Below are positions 42,748 through 53,700 of a stretch of DNA of 64,000 bases, one piece after another (within the stretch, counting starts at the first letter, position 1; each line of letters begins with the position of its first letter). This stretch comes from Dipteris shenzhenensis. Taxonomy: Eukaryota > Polypodiophyta > Polypodiopsida > Gleicheniales. The stretch lies in NCBI GenBank assembly GCA_047967505.1, contig CM106541.1; one strand, 5' to 3'. The position numbers and the translations under genes were made by a program. Under the pieces are notes generated by a model. The model searched no databases. It was not told where the DNA came from and saw only the letters and a program-made list of their open reading frames with translations.

Positions 42748-44359
42748 ATGGCCTAGCGAAATCAGAATGATTTCCAGTTCAGTGGTCTCTCACAAGAGGA
42801 TAAGCTGGATGGTACCAACTACTCTCTCTGGAGTTTTATGGTACGCAATATTCTGATTTCTCATAATTTGTGGGACTATGTAAATGGGGATGAGTTCCGG
42901 CCAGCAAATGTGGCACCTAACACCCCTCCCCAACAAGGAGGAGGCAGAGGTCGTGCATAGGGTAAAGCTGCAGCACAAGTTATTGGTGCAGTTATACCTA
43001 CCACTCCAGAGCAGAAGAGATGGGATTCACGTGATGCTTTAGCTTTGTCGTGTATTTCTCTTTCAGTGAAAAGATTCATCATTCCGCATATCCGGTTGTG
43101 TAAGACCTCAAAAGGTAGCATGGGATATTTTGGAGAGCATGTATGCAGCTCGGAATGATGCCAGGGTGTCTTTTTTGAAAAGAGAATTGTCTCATACATA
43201 TATGGAAGAGGGTGACTCTATGTCAGTGCACCTCACAAAGCTACAGGATTTACGAGAGCAGTTGCTGAATATTGACGAGATCATTCCTGATTCAGAGATG
43301 ATTACCACAACTCTGAATTCTCTTCTTGAGTCTTATCTCAGCTTTCATACCTTGCTGAATTTGTCGTTGAGGGGGGGTGCAAATCCTCTCCATTTTCACG
43401 AGTTGATAGGACTTCTGTTGCAGGAAGAGCAAACTAGGAAAAACATGGCTTCACGAGCAGGTGAACATGCCATGCTTTCAAAATTCAAGCCTAAAGTAAA
43501 GGGACAGGGAAAGACTTCAGCAAATCAGCCTTCCAGTGGTTCAGGACAGCTTCTCAAAAGGCTAAGAATGATGCAGGTAAGCCCAAGAAGAAGGGAATAT
43601 GTCATTACTGCAAAAAGCCAGGTCACTACATTGGAGAATGCAAGAAAAGGCTTGCAAAAGAAAAGAAAAACTGTCTCAGATTCAGCTCCTCATGCATCTG
43701 ACAATGAGCAAGCTACAGCCAACTTTGTGGAGCACCACTATGCGTTCTTGTCTTGCATTTCAGACTCTCAGTTGGCTGCTCGGGATAGTACAGCCACTTG
43801 TAATGATGACACTGATGCTTTTCTGACATGCAGTTATGATTCTTCCAAGGATACATCAGCTTTCAGTGTCAATGAGACACAAAATACATGGTATTTTGAC
43901 AGCGGTGCCTCAAAGGATATCACTTCTAGAAAGTATCTCTTCACATCTCTGCATCCACCACCCGTTGGTAAAAAGGTCACATGTGCCAACAACTCCTGCT
44001 ATTCAGTTCGTGGTACAGGAGAAGTTGAACTTACAGCCATTGATGGCTCAATATTCAAAATTTCTGATGTCTTGTATGTGCCTGGTATCACAAAAAATCT
44101 ACTTTCAGTGTCCACTCTTAACAGAGCTGGATTTCAGGTCATTTTTGAAGATGACAAGTGTGTAGTCCATGACAGAGAGCATGACTATGCCTTGAGATTT
44201 TCTGGCACTTTGTTACGTGGTCTTTTTCAGCTTGACATGTATGAGAAAAGACCAGCACATGCTCTTGCAGTTTCCACTCCTACTGCTGCTATGCAGAATG
44301 CGGAGTTATGGCATGCCAGATATGGACACATGCATTATGGCAGCTTGATGACGCTTTAA
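42748..44359 (+). pseudogene. E2 gag, protease and pre-integrase
   Basis: The ATG at 42748 is followed at once by TAG (42754-42756) where E has Gln. A second TAG at 42958 again replaces Gln. Gag reads NDFQFSGLSQEDKLDGTNYS and continues, after a frameshift near 43110, from 43130 (NIDEIIPDSEMITTTLNSLL). The zinc knuckle is shifted out of frame near 43600. The protease reads NTWYFDSGASKDITSRKYLF; pre-integrase reads WHARYGHMHYGSLMTL, then TAA at 44357 where E has Gln. Confidence 0.92.
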
Positions 44360-44368
44360 AAACATGCC

Positions 44369-45472
44369 ATGGTTGATGCATTGCCTCCTCTTGAAACACC
44401 TCCTTCACATGCCTGTGAAGGGTGCATTCTTAGTAAAATGCGCAGATCTCCTTTTAAGAAGGATGGATCAGTAAAAGCTGTTCGAAAATTACAGCTTATC
44501 CATCGTGATGTCTGTGGTCCCATGAGGACTCCATCATTGGGTGGTCATTTTTACTTTGTCACTTTTATAGATGACTACTCCAACTACACTTGGGTTTATG
44601 GGTTGAAACGCAAATCAGAAGTGTTTATGGTTTTCAAACACTTTGCAGCCATGGTTGAGAATGAATCCGGACTCAAGATACAGACATTACGCGCAGATAG
44701 AGGAGGGGAGTACTTGTCTGCATATTTTGATGCTTTTATGAAAGACAAGGGCATTGTACATCAGCTTACAGTGAGGCTAACTCCTCAGCAAAATGGCAAA
44801 GCTGAGAGGAAAAATCGTACTCTTATGGAGATGGATAGATGTATGCTAAAAAGCAAAAAATTACCTCACAAATTTTGGCTTGAAGGTCTCATGTGTGCCA
44901 ATTATGTTTTGAATCGGGCACCCACAAAAGCTTTGAAGACCAAGACTCCCTATGAAGTTTGGCAAGGGAGAAAGCCTTTTGTGGATCATTTCCTTGTCTT
45001 TGGATGCCTTGCATATGCTCATGTGCCCGTTGAGTTTTGGCATAAGTTGTCTGATAAGGCAATCAAATGCATTTTTGTTCGGTATAGTGCAGAGAGCAAG
45101 GGCTACCGTCTCTACAATTCGGTCGCACGCAAGATTATTGTCAGTAGAGATGTTATATTTTCAGAAAATTCAGCTCACACTCAAGCTGAATTTGATTTGC
45201 CTTCTTCTTCCGATGATGTCTTTGAGGGGTTACTACCCGTTGCCTTGGGTTCCCCCGCTGATATATCTGATGCAAATCAGAATTTTCAGATACCTCCACA
45301 TGCTCCGATTCAGCCACAGGATGTCTTACCACCTCCACAAGCCGTGGAAGAGGTTGTTCAGCAAGAAATTGCAGATATAAATGCAGCAAAAACAGTCCCA
45401 AATTGGCTGTTACAACTCTCAGGGAGAGTAAAATTGATGCTCCATTACCTGGCAGAACTCGGAGTGCAGTAA
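44369..45472 (+). pseudogene. E2 integrase
   Basis: Same frame as the preceding piece, separated only by the TAA. CEGCILSKM completes the HHCC zinc site. The core shows LIHRDVCGPMRTPSLGGHFY (first Asp, in HRD), LRADRGGEYLSAYFDAF (second Asp) and TPQQNGKAERKNRTL (Glu). VWQGRKPFVDHFLVFGCLAY and GYRLYN-type C-terminal motifs follow. A one-base deletion near 45415 shifts the frame before RT. Confidence 0.93.
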
Positions 45473-47065
45473 GGCATGGGGGAGGTGCTCTTTCAGTTGA
45501 ATCAGCTTATGCAGGTACTCTTCTTGATGTGGAGGAACCTGAGACATTTGAAGAGGCACAGGATAATATGCATTGGATGAATGCCATGCACAATGAGTTG
45601 CAGTCCATTCAGAAAAATCAGACATGGGAAGTTGTCGATTTGCCACCAGGTAAACATGCCATAGGTACACGGTGGGTTTTCAAAGTTAAAAGAAAGCCAG
45701 ATGGCACCATTGACAGGTACAAGGCAAGGCTGGTCGCAAAAGGATATGCTCAGAAAAAGGGCATAGACTATGAGGAGACTTTTGCTCCTACATCCAGAAT
45801 GACAACCATCCGGTCAGTTATCGCAATGGCTGCAAATTTGTAATGGAATGTTCATCAGTTGGACATAAAAACAGCCTTCCTTAATGGAGACTTGTTGGAA
45901 GAGGTTTATGTCAAACAACCTCCAGGCTTTGAAATTTCAGAAAATGCACTTCAGGTATGCAAGCTGAATAAAGCTTTGTATGGGCTGAAACAGGCCCCAC
46001 GTGCATGGTATGCAAAAATTCATGCATTTCTGACCAGCAAGGCTGCATAATAGTCCAACTGAGAGCACCCTCTACATCAAGAAGGATGGGGGGGATATTT
46101 TAGTCATCATTCTTTATGTAGATGACTTATTGCTCACAGGGTCAAATGAGGATAATATTGCAGATTTTAAAGCTGAATTGCAGACCACTTTTGACATGTC
46201 AAATTTGGGGCTGCTACACTTTTATTTGGGGATTCAGTTCACTCAAGAGAAAAGTGGCATCGGTATGTCTCAATCCAAGTATGTGCAAAAACTCTTGGAC
46301 AGATTCAACATGCAGGATTGTAAACCCATAGCTACTCCCATGGAGCCGGGGCTGAAGCTTACAATGCATGAAGCAGGTGAATCATTTGATGTCACACTGT
46401 ACAGTCAGGCTGTTGGATGCCTCATTTATCTCTGCAATACACGACTTGATATTCAGTTTGCAGTTTCTCAGGTGAGCATATATATGCACAGCCCAAAGAC
46501 TATGCATTGGCAGGCTGTAAAACGCATCTTCCGTTATTTGCAAGGTACCAAGTCTTTTGGCTTGATGTTTCCTAGGGGGGGTGACTTGCAGATGCATGCC
46601 TACAGTGACTCAGATTGGGCTGGAGACTATGACACTAGGCAGTCCACAAGTGGCAATTGTTTCTTTTTGGGCAAAGCTTGTATTTCTTGGTTGAGCAAGA
46701 AACAATCTACAGTGGCTACCTCTTCATGTGAAGATGAGTACAGGGCAGCTTTCACAGCGACAGTTGAATGTGTTTGGCTGCGTTGTTTATTTGCTGATCT
46801 TCATCTTTCATTGGAGGGTCCTTCTCCAATTCTCACTGATAGTCAGAGTGCTATTGACGTGGCAAAGGATCCTGTGTTTCATGCTCGCACGAAGCACATT
46901 GAGGGTCACTATTACTACGTCAGAGAGAAGTTGCATGCAGGAGAGATCAATATGATCTATGTGTCAACACATGACAATGTTGCAGACATTTTCACCAAAG
47001 CACTTCCACGTGAAAACTTTGAGGCATTTCGCAGTGCCTTGAACTTATCTTCTTTTGGTGATTGA
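45403..47065 (+). pseudogene. E2 reverse transcriptase and RNase H
   Basis: RT begins WMNAMHNELQSIQKNQTWE and continues GTRWVFKVKRKPDGTIDRYK, with a stop at 45841 (Glu in E). It resumes [20 protein letters not shown] and has a two-base deletion near 46045. The final piece, 46130-47065, starts just after the catalytic LYVDD (about 46118). RNase H shows YSDSDWAGDYDTRQ, SSCEDEYRAAF (normally AEY; the catalytic Glu is retained) and DSQSAIDVAKDP. It ends NLSSFGD. Confidence 0.93.
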
Positions 47066-47102
47066 TCATTTCCTTGTACATGACATTGGCACTGCAGGGG
47101 GG

Positions 47103-47362
47103 TGTTAGAATTATTGTTATAATTTAGCAGTGACCAATGTAATGTAATAAGTAGGTTAGGGGCACTTTTCCCTCACTTACAGGTTTTTTCCCCTAACCAC
47201 AGTTAGTTCACTAACTACGGTTAGTGAAGGATAAGGTTTTGTCACTTAGACAAAACCTATCACTCTATTCAGTTGTAACACTCATCTAATAGCAAGTATC
47301 GTTTTCAGCTCTCTCTTTCTCCTGCTCCTGCTCTCACACTTTGCTCTCTCCCTATTCTCACA
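47103..47362 (+). repeat. E2 3' LTR
   Basis: Same 260-bp length as the 5' LTR, directly after the polypurine tract. Confidence 0.95.
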
Positions 47363-47390
47363 GGAAATGGGTAGTAATCCCTCAAAGACA

Positions 47391-47981
47391 TCAAGAAGTA
47401 GGCATATCAAATTCAGCTTGAGTGTGAGCTGAATTTTCTGAAAATATAACATCTCTACTGACAATAATCTTGCGTGTGACAGGATTGTAGAGACGGTAGC
47501 CCTTGCTCTCTGTACTGTACCCAACAAAAATGCATTTGATTGCCTTATCAGACAACTTATGCCGAAACTCATTGGGCACATGAGCATATGCAAGGCATCC
47601 AAAAACACGAAAATGATTCACAGAAGGCTTTCTCCCTTTCCAAACTTCATAGGGAGTCTTGGTCTTCAAAGCTTTTGTGGGAGCGCGATTCAAAACATAA
47701 TTGGCACACATGAGACCTTCCAGCCAAAATTTGTGAGGCAATTGTTTGCTTTTTAGCATGCATCTATCCATCTCCATAAGAGTACGATTTTTTCTCTTAG
47801 CTTTGCCATTTTGCTGAGGGGTGAGCCTCATTGTAAGCTGATGTGCAATGCCCTTGTCTTTCAAAAATGCATCAAAATCTGTAGACAAATACTCCCCTCC
47901 TCTATCTGTGCGTAATGTCTGTATCTTGAGTCCTGATTCATTCTCAACCATGGCTGCAAAGTGTGTGAAAACCATAAACAC
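47391..47981 (-). pseudogene. element E integrase, C-terminal part
   Basis: Reads KIQTLRTDRGGEYLSTDFDA (second Asp), RLTPQQNGKAKRKNRTLMEM (the Glu of ERK is Lys here, so the third catalytic residue is lost) and HFRVFGCLAYAHVPNEF. It ends AEFDMPTS, where a small deletion shifts the frame shortly before the E2 insertion. Confidence 0.92.
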
Positions 47982-48031
47982 TTCTAATTTGTGTTTCAGC
48001 CCATAAACCCAAGTGTAGTTGGAGTAGTCAT

Positions 48032-49339
48032 CTATAAAAGTGACAAAGCACCCAACGATGGAGTCCTCATGGGACCACAGACATCACTATGAAGAAGCTG
48101 TAATTTTCGAACAGCTTTTACTGATCCATCCTTCTTGAAAGGAAATCTGTGCATTTTACCAAGAATGCACCCTTCACAGGCATGTGGAGGAGGTGTTTCA
48201 AGAGGAGGCAATGCATCAACCATAGCATGTTTTTGAAGTGTCATCAAGCTGCCATAATGCATGTGTCCATATCTAGCATGCCATAACTCCGCATTCTGCA
48301 TAGCAGCAGTAGGAGTGGAAACAGCAAGAGCATGTGCTGGTCTTTTCTCATACATGTCAAGCTGAAAAAGACCACGTAACAAAGTGCCAGACAATCTCAA
48401 GGCATAGTCATTCTCTCTGTCATGGACTGCACACTTGTCATCTTCAAAAATGATCTGAAATCCAGCTCTGTTAAGAGTGGACACTGAAAGTAGATTTTTT
48501 GTGATACCAGGCATATACAAGACATCAGAAATTTTGAATGTTGAGCCATCAATGGCTGTAAGTTCAACTTCTCCTGTACCATGAACTGAATAGGAGGAGT
48601 TGTTGGCACATGTGACCTTTTTACCAACGGGAGGTGGATGCAGAGATGTGAAGAGACACTTCCTAGAAGTGATATGCTTTGAGGCACCGCTATCAAAATA
48701 CCATGTATTTAGTGTCTCATTGACACTGAGAGCTGATGCATCCTTGGAAGAATCATAAGTGCATGTTAGAAAAGCATAAGAGTCATCATTACAAGTGGTT
48801 GTAATATCCGGAGCAGCCAACTGAGAGTCTGAAATGCAAGACAAGAAGGCATAGTCGTGTTCCACAAAGTTGGTTGTAGCTTGCTCATTGTTAGATGCAT
48901 GAGGAGCTGAAACAGCCATACCGGAGCTGTTTTTCTTTTCTTTTGCAAGCCTTTTCTTGCATTCTCCAATGAAATGACCTAGCTTTTTGCAGTAATGACA
49001 TATACCCTTCTTCTTGGGCTTACCTGCATCACCCTTAGCCTTTTGAGAAGGCTGTCCTGAACCGCTGGAAGGCTGAGTTGCTGATGCCTTTGCTTGTCCC
49101 TTTCCTTTAGGCTTGAATTTTGAAAGCATGGCATGTTCACCTGCTCGTGAAGCCATGTTTTTCCTGGTCTGCTCTTCCTGCAACAGAAGTCCTATCAACT
49201 CGTGAAAATTGAGAGGATTTGTACCCCCCCTCAATGACAAATTTAGCGAGGTATGAAAGCTGAGATAAGACTCAGGAAGAGAATTCAGAGTAGTGGTAAT
49301 CATCTTTGAATTAGGAATGATCTCATCAATATTCAGCAA
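48032..49339 (-). pseudogene. element E gag C-terminus, protease, integrase start
   Basis: A long open piece. LNIDEIIPNSKMITTTLNSL is the gag core. The knuckle CHYCKKLGHFIGEC is intact. The protease reads TWYFDSGASKHITSRK, pre-integrase WHARYGHMHYGSLMTLQKHA, and HSDVCGPMRTPSLG is the first Asp of integrase. It is joined to the upstream gag by a one-base deletion near 49375 and to the next piece by another near 48049. Confidence 0.93.
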
Positions 49340-49851
49340 TTGCTCTCGTAAATCCTGTAGCTTTTGAGGTGCACTGACATGGAGTCACCCTCTTCCATAT
49401 GTGTATGAGACAATTCTCTTTTCAAAAAAGACACCCTGGCATCATTCCGAGCTGCATACATGCTCTCCAAAATATTCCATGCTGCCTTTGAGGTCTTACA
49501 CGACCGGATATGTGGAATGATGAATCTTTTCACTGAAAGAGAAATACACGACAAAGCTAAAGCATCACGTGAATCCCATCTCTTTTGCTCTGGAGTAGTA
49601 GCTATAGCTGCACCAATAACTTGTCCCGCAGCTGTACCCTGTGCACGACCTCTGCCTCCTCCTTGCTGGGGAGGGATATTAGGTGCCACATTTGCTGGCC
49701 GGATCTCATCCCCATTTACATAGTACCACAAATTATGGGAGATCAGAATGTTGTGTACCATAAAACTCCAGAGGGAGTAGTTGGTACCATCCAGCGTATC
49801 CTCTTCTGAGAGACCACTGAACTGGAAATCATTCTGATTTTGCTGGGCCAT
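49333..49851 (-). pseudogene. element E gag N-terminal part
   Basis: Starts MAQQNQNDFQFSGLSEEDTL (49851) and runs DGTNYSLWSFMVHNILISHN through VKRFIIPHIRSCKTSKAAWN to the frameshift near 49375. Start chosen because it heads the conserved gag domain and is shared with E2. Confidence 0.92.
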
Positions 49852-50814
49852 GTCTGAGAAAGAAAATACAGCAAATGCAAATCTGAATTCCCTTGCTGGG
49901 AATGGAGTACACAATTCCAAAAAAAAATACAGCTAAACACTGGCTGAAAATGCAACTCAAATCTCTGTAATGTCTCTGTCAGAAATCTGCTAGAGCATCC
50001 AATCTCTCCCAAAACATGCCAAAAGTGCTTCAAAACACTTACAGAAAGGCAGTGTGAACTGAAACCTGCAAAATTGCTCTCCTAACACAAAAGCCCCAAT
50101 TTGTGGCTTGAAATTGCAACCAGAAAGGGCCAAATGGTCTAAAAGCTCCAAATGTTGCACAAATTGCACTCTGCTTGCAAAAGCCCCAAATTTCGCTGCA
50201 AAATTGCAGTGTGATTGCAAAAGCCCCAATTTTTTGCAATTCTCTGCAACAAATGTAAAGTCTGTCCACAAATACGAAATGCCCCAAATTCTTGCAAGAT
50301 CTTAGCCAAACAATGGCTCTCTGCGCAAATGCCTATCAGGAAACACTTTCCAGAGTCCACTTGCAAAGAAAAAATATGTAGAAAGTACGGTCTCCTTAGA
50401 TTGTACGGAATTGTCAGTACGAAATTCGTACAATGTACGTCTGTACGGTTGCTGCTGCTGCTGCTGTACGAACGACCAACTGTACGTACGACAGTTGTAC
50501 GGCGCAGATGTACGACTGTACGGCTGTACGGCGACGGGCGCAGATGTACGACTTTACGGACGACGGGCTGTACGATGATGTACGGAGTGCTGGAGCTCCG
50601 TGAGCTTGTACGGACCTGACGGCAGGAGCTGTACGGTGCAGGAGCTGGTACGGCGTTGCAAGAGTTGAGTCCGTACAGATTGTACGGAGGACTGTACGGA
50701 CGACGGGCTGTACGGACGAAAGTTGCAAGCAGGTACGGACGGGCAGGGAGCTTTGAGCAGGGAGAGCTTGCGGGCAAGGAGCAGGGAGCAGGGTCTTGCT
50801 ACTCTGATACCAAA
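49852..50814 (-). promoter_or_regulatory. element E leader with GTAC array and primer-binding site
   Basis: I count 24 GTAC tetramers in about 351 bp (50386-50737; expectation about 1.4), nearly all CCGTAC on the element strand. A CTG run lies at 50452-50466. Words of the AAAAGCCCCAA type recur at about 50090-50290. The primer-binding site (TGGTATCAGAG on the minus strand) lies next to the LTR at about 50802-50812. Confidence 0.65.
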
Positions 50815-51088
50815 TGTGAGTGCTAAGGGAGAGAGAGAAGAGTGTGTGAGCAAGAGAGCAAGAGAGTAGGAGAGTGAGAGCTGAAAGCAATAGTTGCAAT
50901 AGAAGAGTGTGTTACAACTGAAGAGTGGGATAGGTTTTGTCTAAGTGACAAAACCGTATCCTTCACTAACCGTAGTTAGTGAACTAACTGTTATTAGGGG
51001 GAAAAACCTCTAAAATGAGGGAAAAGTGCCCCTAACCTACTTATTACATTACAGTGGTCACTGCTAAATTATAACAATAATTCTAACA
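50815..51088 (-). repeat. element E 5' LTR
   Basis: 274 bp, same length as the 3' LTR, with the two hairpins. The outer end ...TTCTAACA lies beside the GTATG target duplication. Confidence 0.95.
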
Positions 51089-51093
51089 GTATG

Positions 51094-51700
51094 TACTTGA
51101 TGTTCTTCATTTGAGCCTTTATAGCATGCTGTGGAGAGACTTTGCTCTTCATTTGTCTCAGGTAGTGCAAGATTGGAAGGAATTGGCCTTCTTCGGAGGC
51201 AGAAGGAGAAGTGTGGGTGCTTCTTCAAATCTTGGCCACAGATTGCTGGAAGGTAATGGACAATGTGTATTGAAGCTAGAAGAGTGCTTGAGAGCTCAGC
51301 GAGAGTTCATGGTCCAGGTTATCTGGAAATATTCATTTGTTGCAAACCTTGCCAAAGGAAGGATGGGTTGAAATAGACCCTCAGAGCATGGTGCCTGGAA
51401 GACTCTAGGTTGTTCACTCATTATGAGGGGGACAACTGGAAGATCGTGACGGCTGGATTGCTCGAGTTCGAAGGCGGGAACGTGATTGAAGGTGGTGGTG
51501 CCAGGAGTTACCAGAGATGGACCTGTGTACCAGGATGGTGTGCGGAAGCGGAACCAGACTTGGTGGAGCAGGAGCCACTGGATGAAAAGCCAAGAAAAGA
51601 TTTTGACATCAAAGTGTTCCAGAGGACTACGAACCGGGAGTCACTGGAGCATCGTCATCAACGTGTTGGCATTGGGCCGAGATGTGTCGGTGAGAGGGGG
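51094..51700 (+). other. element D1 internal region right of E
   Basis: Continues D1 after E. It matches 55395-55887 in D2 (for example GATTGGAAGGAAT, GGGTGTTGCTTC/GGGTGCTTCTTCAAATC). Frames such as 51410-51892 are not conserved as protein. It ends in a polypurine tract (GTGAGAGGGGG) just before the LTR. Confidence 0.8.
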
Positions 51701-52746
51701 TGTTGGAAAGGTCACCTTCCCATTTGTAAGCCCCAATACCAGGAGAGCGTGGGGGAGGGAGACCTAGGGCAGGATGTGCCCAAGAGAAAAGAAAGAGAGG
51801 GGGCTGCCACATGGGCAGCACCTCACATCAAAGAAATCAGCATGGCTGCAACGGATGGAACCTGTGGAAGGAGCAGATGGCGGGGACAATAACTCTTGGA
51901 TCTAACCTTGCAGCAGATGGACAGCCTGCAACAGAGCCTACAGGTGGCACAACCATGGAAGGGAGCAGCAGCACCTGGGTTGGCCATTGGCTGAGGCTGG
52001 TGGGTCTGGTTGGAGCCACCAAATCAGGCCTGGAGATGGGCTGGCCAAGGGGGCTGAATCCCTGGAACAAAGGCTGCAAAAGGGCCTAGAAAAGACCCTT
52101 ATATAGGGCCCTGGTTGGGCTGGTAGGGGCAGCCAACCAGGTCAGTTTTAGGGCAGAAGACAGTCGGCCAGTTAGGGGTCTGCTAGTCGGTTTTTACAGC
52201 AGGCCTTGGGGCCGATAAAAGGAGAGGCCCTGGGCCTCATAATTCATTCAACAGCTCAGCCATCAGAGGAGCAGCAGAAGCAACTATACTCACACCCTCA
52301 GGCCTACATCCAGGATGCAGAGGAGACTAGGAGCTGCTGCAGACAGAGTTCCTCTACGGCTGCACCTTGGCTGTCTTCTAGGGCAGCAAGGTGTTTGGAT
52401 CTGGACGGAAAGTCTACTTACGCTCGAGGTGGAGAACGCGGGCTCGAGTCTAGAGATAGCCGGCAGATAGGAGAAGGACCTTGTGGTAAGATCAGAGGAC
52501 CACACCATTGGTGGGACTGTGGATCTATCTCTTTTGTATTGTGGCCATAGCTTTGGACGGAAATATATTATTTTGGTTTCTTCTATATCTGGCTGGTTCA
52601 TTGTCTATTGATGAGTTTGCACACCTATGCTATGCACATAAGTTTAAGAAGTTTGTGATTCCACACCCCACACCACAATGTGTGAGCTCCTGGGCTATTC
52701 TATCAGTCTTCCACTGTGCGTACCCTGTGTTGGGTCATTTCTGACA
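51701..52746 (+). repeat. element D1 3' LTR
   Basis: A 1,046-bp LTR, TGTTGGAAAGGTCACC ... TTTCTGACA, with a TATA-like GATAAAAGG at about 52214. It is the most complete LTR of the D family here and serves as the reference for the others. Confidence 0.9.
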
Positions 52747-53700
52747 ACATGGGCAGCACCTCACATCAAAAGAGAGGAGAGTACCTGGCAGAAGGAAACT
52801 TGCCTTGAGGGCAGATCTGGCAGAGAATGGCCAGAGACTGTCAAGGACAGGATAGAGCAGATCTGCGCAGCATCTCCAGCCTGGAACAAAAGCGTAATGA
52901 TATGTTGCAGTACGGACTGTTGGCAAGCTGTTTGGCGGGGACTGTGGGCAGGTGTATGGCCTGCAACAAGGCCTGCCATAGGCGCAGCAAAGGGGCAGAG
53001 GTGGAGGCTATGGTGGGCGACAGCCACCTGGCCATAGATGTGCCCAAGAGTGGGGCCTGGCAGCAGTAAAAGAGGGCCAGCAAAGGGCCCTTATATAGGG
53101 CTTCCTGCATAAAGTCCGCCAAGGGGGGGGCAGAAAGTTGGCCAGGAAGAGGATTCTGGTTGGTGGGATTTCCAACCCCTTGGGGGCTGCCCTCACAATT
53201 CATGCAACAGGTCAGCCATCAGAGGAGCAGCAGGAGCAGCTGTACACACACCCTCAGACCTACTTCTAGGAGGCAGAGGAGACTAGGAGTTGCTGCAGAC
53301 TGAGTTCATCAAGGGCTGGACCTTGGCTGTCTTCTAGGGAAGCAAGGTGTTCGGATCTGGACGGAGAGTCTACATACACTCGAGGTGGAGCACACAGGCT
53401 CGAGTCTAGAGATATCCGGTAGATAGTAGAAGTACCTTGTGGTAAGATCAAAGGACCACGCTTTGGTCGGACTTTGGATCTATCTTTCTTTTGTTGTGTC
53501 CATAGTTTTGGACAGAAATATATTGTTTTGGTAGCTTCTATATCTGGCTGGATCATTGTCTATTGATGAGTCTGCACATTTATGTGATGCATATTAAGTG
53601 AAGAAGTATGTGATTCCACACCCCACACACATTGTGTGAGCTCATGGGCTATTCTATCAGTCTTTCACTGTGCATACCCTCTGTTGGTCGATTTCTAATA
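52747..53700 (+). repeat. LTR S, D family, lacking its first ~107 bp
   Basis: Begins ACATGGGCAGCACCTCACATC, equal to the LTR at 51701 from about its 108th base. It carries all later landmarks and ends CGATTTCTAATA (final CA changed to TA). It directly abuts the D1 3' LTR, as expected if D1 was inserted into S with ACATG as target; D1's own left end is lost, so this cannot be proved. Confidence 0.82.

Larger units (their letters stand above)
41353..47362 (+). mobile_element. copia element E2, full length, inserted in E in opposite orientation
   Basis: 6,010 bp with 260-bp LTRs (41353-41612, 47103-47362), a primer-binding site, a long leader with a GTAC array, gag, pol and a polypurine tract (GCAGGGGGG, 47094-47102). 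The target duplication is GGCAA (41348-41352) against GGAAA (47363-47367), one mismatch. It is the same family as E. The flanking E sequence is continuous across it (integrase end to linker). Confidence 0.95.
34800..51088 (-). mobile_element. copia element E, minus strand, split by E2 and LINE-2
   Basis: Begins TGTGAGTGC and ends TTCTAACA, with 274-bp LTRs at 34800-35073 and 50815-51088 and target duplication GTATG at 34795-34799 and 51089-51093. Removing it rejoins D1 exactly as in the related D2 sequence near 55390. The internal order on the minus strand is leader, gag, protease, integrase, RT and RNase H. It contains E2 (41353-47362) and LINE-2 (36286-40681). By eye the two LTRs differ at about ten positions. 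Confidence 0.95.

Noticed and set aside
51410-51892. 160-codon frame as a novel gene
   Set aside because: The same region in D2 (55700-55990) does not keep the frame and it runs across the polypurine tract into the LTR.
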